From positions 1-12,285 of the forward strand of contig CALBHK010000142.1 in the NCBI GenBank assembly GCA_937894565.1: a stretch of DNA of 12,285 nucleotides, given 5' to 3'. Positions within the stretch are counted from its first letter, which is position 1; every line of letters begins with the position of its first letter. The position numbers and the translations under genes are program-made. Positions 7,630-12,285 of the stretch are shown piece after piece. The notes beneath the pieces are model-generated. The model ran no database searches and had not been told where the DNA came from. It was given only the letters and a program-made list of their open reading frames with translations. The DNA comes from an uncultured Chlamydiae bacterium (GTDB taxonomy: Bacteria > Chlamydiota > Chlamydiia > Chlamydiales > CALBHK01).

Positions 7630-8094
7630 TTAGTTAATTTTAATTATACCCTGCGCTTGAATCTCATCTTCAAAATATTTTACAAAAAAAGTTTTAGTTA
7701 GCTTTGGGTTTTTTATGTTTTTCCTAACGAATTCAACTGTAAAACCACATTTTTTGTAAAATTCCGGTGCCTGAAATGCGCTTGTTACTAGGTTGATATT
7801 ATTGAACCCTTTGCCCTTAAAATGATTTTCTAGCTCCTGAAGCAGTTTTCTTCCGTAACCTCGGTCACGAAAAGGTTTATCTATCCAAATATCATCCACA
7901 TAGATTTCAGCAAATGCTGTGTAGGCATTAACAGCACCCATTGGTTGGCCACTACTATCTTTGATGATGATTGAAAATTTTTTATAATTTACGTCAATCC
8001 CATGGGATTTTTCGTATTCTACAAAATTTTTTTCCATGTTTTTTTCTACATCTGCAGGGAGCTCATTAACAAATTCTATTGTGGAATCATTCAT
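7630..8094 (-). CDS. GNAT-family N-acetyltransferase
   Basis: A single GNAT domain, predicted to transfer acetyl from acetyl-CoA to an amine; the substrate is unknown. From ATG 8094 the protein has 154 residues. The acetyl-CoA pyrophosphate-binding motif A is RDRGYGRKLLQELE (76-89), and the family's late motif appears as PEFYKKCGFTVE (110-121). The frame stays open to an ATG at 8151, but 8094 is preferred: AGGAGAGA (8109-8102) sits 7 nt upstream, and the extra 19 residues are basic and unlike a GNAT start. The gene lies 11 bp upstream of the S66 peptidase on the same strand and is probably co-transcribed. GNAT and S66 domains are both known in microcin C immunity (MccE C-terminal domain and MccF), but general metabolic roles are equally possible. 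Confidence 0.85.
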   Translation of the reverse strand: MNDSTIEFVNELPADVEKNMEKNFVEYEKSHGIDVNYKKFSIIIKDSSGQPMGAVNAYTAFAEIYVDDIWIDKPFRDRGYGRKLLQELENHFKGKGFNNINLVTSAFQAPEFYKKCGFTVEFVRKNIKNPKLTKTFFVKYFEDEIQAQGIIKIN

Positions 8095-8190
8095 AGGACG
8101 ATCTCTCCTAGGTTCATAAATACGACACGTATAATAGCATGCCCAGATCAAATTTTCCAGCCTTCAACTGGGAGGAGTATAGAATTGGCA

Positions 8191-8221
8191 TAATCTTAAA
8201 AATGGGTTTCTGTTAAGATTA
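8191..8221. repeat. 9-bp inverted repeat between divergent genes
   Basis: TAATCTTAA (8191-8199) and TTAAGATTA (8213-8221) are perfect inverted copies 13 bp apart. They lie in the 186-bp region between the divergent GNAT (start 8094) and DUF2177 (start 8281) genes, where both promoters should be. The repeat could be a binding site for a dimeric regulator or an RNA hairpin. No T-tract follows on the plus strand. Confidence 0.5.
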
Positions 8222-8242
8222 AGTTTGAATTTAAAAAGAAGT

Positions 8243-8263
8243 CTCATTCTAAAATGAGCTTTT
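8243..8263 (+). other. small hairpin in the DUF2177 leader
   Basis: CTCATT (8243-8248) and AATGAG (8253-8258) form a perfect 6-bp stem with loop CTAA, followed by CTTTT, just upstream of the AAGGA ribosome-binding site (8271-8275). It is too short and AT-rich to call a terminator with confidence. It may affect translation or be chance. Confidence 0.3.
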
Positions 8264-8280
8264 AAAATATAAGGACAGCG

Positions 8281-8685
8281 ATGAAATTAGCCTTTTTTTC
8301 TTTCTTAATCGTTATGATTTCGATGACTCTTATGGATGGGTTATGGCTAGGGATCATGATCAAGCGTTTTTACCTTCCAAATGTTGGGCACCTCTTTAGG
8401 GACTCAATGGCAATTTGGCCAGCTATTATTTTTTATATTCTTTATGGAATAGCTCTTAGTGTATTTGTTGTCTTACCCGCATTAAAAAACAGTACAGGGT
8501 ATTTTGAGGTTTTGCTTTTGGGAATACTGTTTGGAATGGTGTGTTATGGAACCTATGATCTAACCAATCAAGCCACACTTAAAAATTGGCCTTGGGTTGT
8601 CACTATCGTAGATATTGCCTGGGGAGGCTGCTTAACTGGAGCTGTTAGTTTAATCTCAACATTTACGATGCGTTATTTTTGGTAG
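8281..8685 (+). CDS. DUF2177 family membrane protein
   Basis: This 134-residue inner-membrane protein has about four hydrophobic segments (roughly 4-26, 44-66, 76-92 and 105-127) and little outside the membrane. The family signature is visible: MDGLWLGIMIKRFY near the N-terminus (18-31) and YGTYDLTNQATLKNWPW (89-105), followed by DIAWGG. The molecular function of DUF2177 is unknown. AAGGA lies 5 nt before ATG. The gene points toward the TspO gene, and their stop codons are 11 bp apart. It thus belongs physically to the same island as SOUL, SDR-DUF2867, DUF2878-DCC and TspO. DUF2177 and DUF2878 genes are found, as I recall, in photolyase and cfa-associated stress clusters of other bacteria. 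Confidence 0.88.
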   Translation: MKLAFFSFLIVMISMTLMDGLWLGIMIKRFYLPNVGHLFRDSMAIWPAIIFYILYGIALSVFVVLPALKNSTGYFEVLLLGILFGMVCYGTYDLTNQATLKNWPWVVTIVDIAWGGCLTGAVSLISTFTMRYFW

Positions 8686-8696
8686 ATTTTTGGCGT

Positions 8697-9206
8697 TTAT
8701 TTGTTGAGCACCCAGATTCCAGCATTGAGTGATGTCGCATACATAACCCATAGCAAGTAGGGAATCAACACAAGACTGGCTAAAGCGCGCACTGTCCAAG
8801 CTTTGATGATCGTTAAGCTAATGAATAAACAGAGCAAAACGATATCAATCAATCCTAAGGTAGGGTTGCGTAAGGAGAAAAAAAGAAACGACCAGATAAA
8901 ATTCAGGCCAAGCTGACAACCGTAAAGGATTAAAGCAACACTACGCTCATGCGAAGAGGGAGCGCGGTAGATCAAATAGCCAGCAACGGCTATCGTAATA
9001 TAGAGACATGACCAGACAGGACCGAATATCCAATCAGGTGGCGTCCAAAAAGGTTTAACTAATGTGGGATACCATGTTGAAACACTTTCTCTTGTCCATA
9101 AACCTCCAATAATCTCCACAGTCAAGCAAAGAAAGATAAAGACAACGAACGAAATCCATAACTGTTTTTGTTTTATTTGACTCTCACTTATTTTTTGATT
9201 TGGCAT
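8697..9206 (-). CDS. tspO: TspO/MBR family tryptophan-rich membrane protein
   Basis: This five-helix membrane protein belongs to the translocator/peripheral benzodiazepine receptor family. Bacterial members bind porphyrins and affect tetrapyrrole metabolism or oxidative-stress responses. The 169-residue protein has helices at about 16-36, 60-80, 90-110, 116-134 and 142-165. The family motif reads WYPTLVKPFWTPPDW (45-59) followed by IFGPVWSCLY, and later GLNFIWSFLFF (100-110). The N-terminus is polar and longer than usual by some ten residues. The start at 9206 lies inside the end of the upstream DUF2878-DCC gene (23-bp overlap), indicating translational coupling. It is the last gene of the leftward operon that starts with SOUL at 12224. 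Confidence 0.93.
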   Translation of the reverse strand: MPNQKISESQIKQKQLWISFVVFIFLCLTVEIIGGLWTRESVSTWYPTLVKPFWTPPDWIFGPVWSCLYITIAVAGYLIYRAPSSHERSVALILYGCQLGLNFIWSFLFFSLRNPTLGLIDIVLLCLFISLTIIKAWTVRALASLVLIPYLLWVMYATSLNAGIWVLNK

Positions 9207-10116
9207 TCATTCTACCTGTAATCCAAAGACGTTTTTTTGCAAATAGTATATAAAGTGGTTCAGCAAGACACTTTATAAAAGGGATACGTAGCAAAGTTGA
9301 GGTGACTAAAAGCCCGCAACGTGCGTAAGTAGCCGCAAAAGCGCCTACCCCCACTAAAAGATTCCCTTGATCGTCTATAGCGTGAATTTGGGACATTGCG
9401 GTTTCATAGTCAATGTTTTTATGTTCAAACGGAGAAAAATCTTTTGAGGAGATGTCGGTAAACGTTATTTTTGTTTGATTGCTCTTTTTTTGAAGCATGC
9501 AAATTTCTCGTTTGCAAAGAGGGCATTCACCATCATATAGCAGCTCTAATTTGATTTTTGCATCACAATCTTCCAAAGTTTGCTCTGTGGCTTTTTCAAT
9601 GCTATTCGCGATTTTACTCAACAGGCAAAGTAGTAGGCCCCAGCAAATTCCAATCATGATCCAGGTTTGGGTCAAGGGATATCCAAAAGTGACTCCTCCA
9701 AGAGAAACACCCGCCCTATAATTCAAGGGAGCCCCTATAAATCCCAATAGAAAAGATGCTAAATAGCTTTTTTTGATTATTTTTAAAGAGTGATTAACTA
9801 AAAGAGAAAAGAGGGGGTAAAGACAAATAATCCAAATCGGGGGGATCATTCTATTGGTATCGACATAATGGATCATGTTTGTTTGAATAAAAAACATTTC
9901 CAAAAGCAATCCTAAAGGGATGGAAAACCCAATTAAGATGACGTCTTGAATGTACAAGCTGATATTTTTTATTTTAGTCCAATATAGCTGAAATAAAATT
10001 AAAACAAGAGCCCCAATGAATGCTAAAATAGATTGGCCATGAATACCAAAAAGAACACACCAAAACCAACCGGCTGTGTAGCAGAGGCTATTAAGAATTG
10101 ACAATTTCATCATCAT
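9184..10116 (-). CDS. DUF2878-DCC thiol-oxidoreductase fusion protein
   Basis: A two-domain protein of 310 residues. The N-terminal part (about 1-170) is a polytopic membrane domain of DUF2878 type, recognised by helices throughout and the motif GFIGAPLNYRAGVSLGGVTFG (125-145). The C-terminal part (about 188-300) is a DCC/DUF393 thiol-disulfide oxidoreductase-like domain with the signature LLYDGECPLCKRE (192-204), giving the CxxC pair C198/C201. DUF393 proteins are usually stand-alone and about 120-140 residues, so the fusion places a redox-active CxxC domain at the membrane face. The polarity of the linker suggests a cytoplasmic location. The start has three ATG codons in a row directly after the SDR stop codon, and its end overlaps the tspO start. 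Substrate and function are unknown for both domains. Confidence 0.82.
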   Translation of the reverse strand: MMMKLSILNSLCYTAGWFWCVLFGIHGQSILAFIGALVLILFQLYWTKIKNISLYIQDVILIGFSIPLGLLLEMFFIQTNMIHYVDTNRMIPPIWIICLYPLFSLLVNHSLKIIKKSYLASFLLGFIGAPLNYRAGVSLGGVTFGYPLTQTWIMIGICWGLLLCLLSKIANSIEKATEQTLEDCDAKIKLELLYDGECPLCKREICMLQKKSNQTKITFTDISSKDFSPFEHKNIDYETAMSQIHAIDDQGNLLVGVGAFAATYARCGLLVTSTLLRIPFIKCLAEPLYILFAKKRLWITGRMNAKSKNK

Positions 10117-11562
10117 TTAAGAGATTTCTCCAGCTAAAGCTTTTGCCATTTTTTGAAAGATAAAGAAATGAAAAGGGATAAGAGCATACCAATAGAGGCG
10201 TCCTAAAATACCTTTAGGTCGAAATGTCGCTGTTTGAACAAGAAACAAATCCTGATTCTGTTTTTCAAAATTAAACTGAAGCCAAGCTTCTCCAGGTACT
10301 TTCATTCCTGCAAAAAGAATAAGATGACCATTTTCTTTATCAGCAAGAATCACCCTCCAAAAATCAATAGAATCTCCTGCTTGGATTTCAGAAGGGTGCC
10401 GCCTACCCCTATTCAATCCGACCCCCCCAATCATTTGATCCATTAAACCTCTTAAATGCCAAGCCCAATTCATAGCATAATAACCATTACTCCCACCAAT
10501 GCGCCAAATCCGTTCGATAGCAGCTGCTTTCGAATCTTTAATCAAAACTTTTCTTTTATCCTTTAAACACCCCTCATTAGGAACTTGGACATAATTTTCA
10601 ATGTTTGGGTCATCTCCAAGTATTTCCCATGAATCCATCCAACTGGAAATTACCTCATTTTGCGAGATTTTTTGAAAGGCTAGTTCTAGGGCTTGAGCAT
10701 ATGTCAAGCAAACGTGAGGAATGATTTTTTGTATTTGGTTCAATTGAACAACAGTGTTTGTTTTCATGCTTTCAACTAAATAAGAGCAAAGCGAATAACG
10801 CACAGAGGTAATAAAAACTAACCAATAGCTGGATATACGCGGAGTTAAAACGGGAACATTAATGATCCATCTCTTTAGATTTCGGAATTTTGCATATTGC
10901 AGCATCACCTCTTTAAATGTGAGAGCTTCTGGCCCCCCAATATCAAAAGTTTCATTAAAACATTTTTCATTGAGAAGCACGCTAGAAAGATAAAAAAGCA
11001 CATCCCCAATTGCTATGGGTTGACATAGAGAGTTAACCCACTTTGGAGCGATCATGATAGGGAGTTTTTCGCATAAATCTCTAATGATTTCAAAAGATGC
11101 ACTTCCCGCCCCAATGATGATACTTGCACGTAAAACGGTGCAAGGAATACCGCTTTGCTTTAGAGCGTTTTCAACTAATAGTCGCGATTGAAGGTGAGGG
11201 GATAGTTTTTTTTCATCATTAATAATCCCCCCTAAATAGATAAGTTGCTTAATAGGGGAGTTTTTTATCCCCTTTAAAAACTGTTTGACGACTTCAATTT
11301 CAGTCTCTACTAAGTTGCCAACTATTTCTGCCATAGAGTGGACAAGATAATAAGCAGCTTCAATATCTTGTGGGAAATCAATTAAAGTTTCAGAATTTCT
11401 TAAATCTCCCCAAATATAGTGAAGATTTGGCTTATCGTCATCAAAAATTTTCGCCCCTTTAATACGGCATAAAGCATAAATTTCATGACCTTGATTTAAG
11501 AGATATAGGATGAGTCTTTTTCCTACAAATCCATTAGCTCCTGTAACCAAAATCTTTGTCAT
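10117..11562 (-). CDS. SDR-type NAD(P)-binding protein with C-terminal DUF2867
   Basis: The 481-residue protein starts with an atypical/extended SDR Rossmann fold: VTGANGFVGKRL (6-17) holds the GxxGxxG motif, and YYLVHSM (71-77) and the LRASIIIGAGS region (144-154) are typical of the NmrA/YbjT-like branch. A clear YxxxK active site was not found, so it may bind NAD(P) without classical dehydrogenase chemistry. The C-terminal part (about 340-476) is DUF2867: RIWRIGGSNGYY, LRGLMDQMIGGVGLNRGRR and FRPKGILGRLYWYALIPFH are strongly conserved there. DUF2867 resembles lipid- or ligand-binding START-like folds only by guess. The start overlaps the SOUL stop by 4 bp (ATGA), and the stop abuts the next start, so it sits inside a coupled operon. 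Confidence 0.88.
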   Translation of the reverse strand: MTKILVTGANGFVGKRLILYLLNQGHEIYALCRIKGAKIFDDDKPNLHYIWGDLRNSETLIDFPQDIEAAYYLVHSMAEIVGNLVETEIEVVKQFLKGIKNSPIKQLIYLGGIINDEKKLSPHLQSRLLVENALKQSGIPCTVLRASIIIGAGSASFEIIRDLCEKLPIMIAPKWVNSLCQPIAIGDVLFYLSSVLLNEKCFNETFDIGGPEALTFKEVMLQYAKFRNLKRWIINVPVLTPRISSYWLVFITSVRYSLCSYLVESMKTNTVVQLNQIQKIIPHVCLTYAQALELAFQKISQNEVISSWMDSWEILGDDPNIENYVQVPNEGCLKDKRKVLIKDSKAAAIERIWRIGGSNGYYAMNWAWHLRGLMDQMIGGVGLNRGRRHPSEIQAGDSIDFWRVILADKENGHLILFAGMKVPGEAWLQFNFEKQNQDLFLVQTATFRPKGILGRLYWYALIPFHFFIFQKMAKALAGEIS

Positions 11563-12224
11563 CGATCAATCCCTATCTCTAGCATCACTTCATTACGGCG
11601 TAAAAAAGGGAGTGTCCAAGGGGGGTTGTAAAAGGCTAAAACAGTTTTACCAATAGGCTTTAAGTTTTCAGCTAAAATATACGCTTCAAGCTCTTTTGTG
11701 TGCTGCTTAATATTTTCTTCATCCGCAAGACCAGAAAATCGAATAACGGCAAAGCGTTTAGCGGGAAATGGAATTAAAATGACGTCTTTAGAGTTTGGTT
11801 TTGGAAGTGTTTCTAAGTTGTATTTTTTTGGCATGATGAATCTGATTTTCCACTTGCCTAGATGCTCTTCCTGTATCACGGGAGCAGTCATTGCCATTTT
11901 TTCGCTAAATTCATTTGTGACAGGTGCAGTCATTTTCATTTTTATCTGGGATGTATTGTTCCCAAAGATGTAATCTGCAAGGATTTTAAAACCCTCTCTA
12001 ATCGCCGGTCTTCTTTCACCGAAAACCTCAACTTCAGCCAGAATCATGGGGAGATAATCGCGAATTTCAATGTTTCCTTTTGACTTAATTAGATTATAAT
12101 CCGGTTGTTCAGCACCGCCCATCATTTTGAATGCTATCCTGGTAAAGATGATGATTCCGATCAAAAGTATTAATATTTTCAAAACACCCTCTTTGGAAAA
12201 AATTTGTAGATATTCAACCGACAT
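11559..12224 (-). CDS. SOUL family haem-binding protein, membrane-anchored
   Basis: SOUL/HEBP proteins bind haem or other tetrapyrroles. The 221-residue product has one hydrophobic segment at about 14-30 (ILILLIGIIIFTRI), likely a membrane anchor or uncleaved signal. The SOUL domain follows from about 41 (PDYNLIKSKGNIEIRDY). Signatures are KMKMTAPV (95-102) and AMTAPVIQ (111-118), and the C-terminal YNPPWTLPFLRRNEVMLEI (199-217). The anchor suggests the domain faces the periplasm. The start ATG 12224 falls inside the right copy of the 35-bp repeat, with a GGGAAGG stretch 5 nt upstream. It is the first gene of the coupled operon with SDR-DUF2867, DUF2878-DCC and TspO. TspO is also a tetrapyrrole-binding family, which supports a shared role. 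Confidence 0.92.
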   Translation of the reverse strand: MSVEYLQIFSKEGVLKILILLIGIIIFTRIAFKMMGGAEQPDYNLIKSKGNIEIRDYLPMILAEVEVFGERRPAIREGFKILADYIFGNNTSQIKMKMTAPVTNEFSEKMAMTAPVIQEEHLGKWKIRFIMPKKYNLETLPKPNSKDVILIPFPAKRFAVIRFSGLADEENIKQHTKELEAYILAENLKPIGKTVLAFYNPPWTLPFLRRNEVMLEIGIDR

Positions 12225-12252
12225 TCCGTCCTTCCCTGGTTAGAAAAATGTA
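12218..12252. repeat. 35-bp edge repeat, right copy
   Basis: This copy matches 14-48 at 33/35 bases in the same orientation. On the leftward strand it contains the end of an upstream frame (ACA TTT TTC TAA), the ribosome-binding region and the ATG TCG G start of the SOUL gene. Sequence outside the repeat differs on both sides. Confidence 0.85.
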
Positions 12253-12285
12253 ATATTTTGATTCTCAGTGAGATAAAAAAGCGCA
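12240..12285 (-). CDS. 3' end of a possible upstream ORF, cut by the window edge
   Basis: Reading leftward from the window end, a frame runs ALFYLTENQNITFF and stops at TAA (12242-12240), 15 nt before the SOUL start. Only 14 codons are visible, so it may be chance. It shares the ending T-F-F-stop and the following spacer with the small ORF at 36-83. The upstream part lies outside the window. Confidence 0.25.
   Translation of the reverse strand, partial: ALFYLTENQNITFF

Noticed and set aside
8095..8151. Earlier ATG at 8151 for the GNAT protein
   Set aside because: AGGAGAGA sits 7 nt upstream of the ATG at 8094, and the additional residues do not look like a GNAT N-terminus.
1..12285. Whole window as a mobile element bounded by the 35-bp repeats
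   Set aside because: The content is mostly housekeeping, with no recombinase or transposase, and the repeats coincide with gene starts rather than element ends.

Overview
The window reads as an AT-rich (roughly 40% G+C by eye), compactly coded chromosomal segment of a Gram-negative-type bacterium. It shows no transposase, integrase, rRNA, tRNA or CRISPR array. The ribonucleotide reductase small subunit resembles the chlamydial class Ic (Mn/Fe) type from memory, while the acetyl-CoA synthetase is close to the enterobacterial one. A chlamydia-like or amoeba-associated bacterium is therefore possible, but taxonomy cannot be fixed from this sequence.

Layout. Positions 1-100 hold the first codons of a leftward gene, a possible 15-codon leader ORF and one copy of a 35-bp repeat that recurs at the right edge. 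Positions 173-618 hold a promoter candidate, a clear cobalamin (B12) riboswitch (about 241-420) and an expression platform with a good intrinsic terminator (523-568). These precede nrdB (619-1743) and nrdA (1758-4571), the two subunits of an oxygen-dependent class I ribonucleotide reductase. Next on the same strand is acs, acetyl-CoA synthetase (4635-6566). It is convergent with a leftward pair: a GNAT acetyltransferase (7630-8094) followed by an S66-family LD-carboxypeptidase/MccF-like peptidase (6569-7618). Rightward from 8281 is a small DUF2177 membrane protein. From 12224 leftward runs a tightly packed four-gene operon: SOUL haem-binding protein, SDR with a DUF2867 tail, a DUF2878-DCC thiol-oxidoreductase fusion, and TspO/MBR.

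How the parts fit. The riboswitch probably turns off the B12-independent reductase when cobalamin is plentiful, which predicts a B12-dependent class II reductase elsewhere in the genome. NrdB has leucine where the radical tyrosine normally sits, so it should be a class Ic-like Mn/Fe enzyme. A 9-nt stretch in the aptamer core is complementary to the terminator's 5' arm, giving a readable switching model. The right-hand island combines two tetrapyrrole-related families (SOUL, TspO) with three uncharacterised families that, from memory, tend to occur in photo-oxidative or envelope-stress clusters. It may be one membrane/redox module. The GNAT plus MccF-like pair resembles the immunity part of microcin C systems, although a housekeeping cell-wall role is equally possible.
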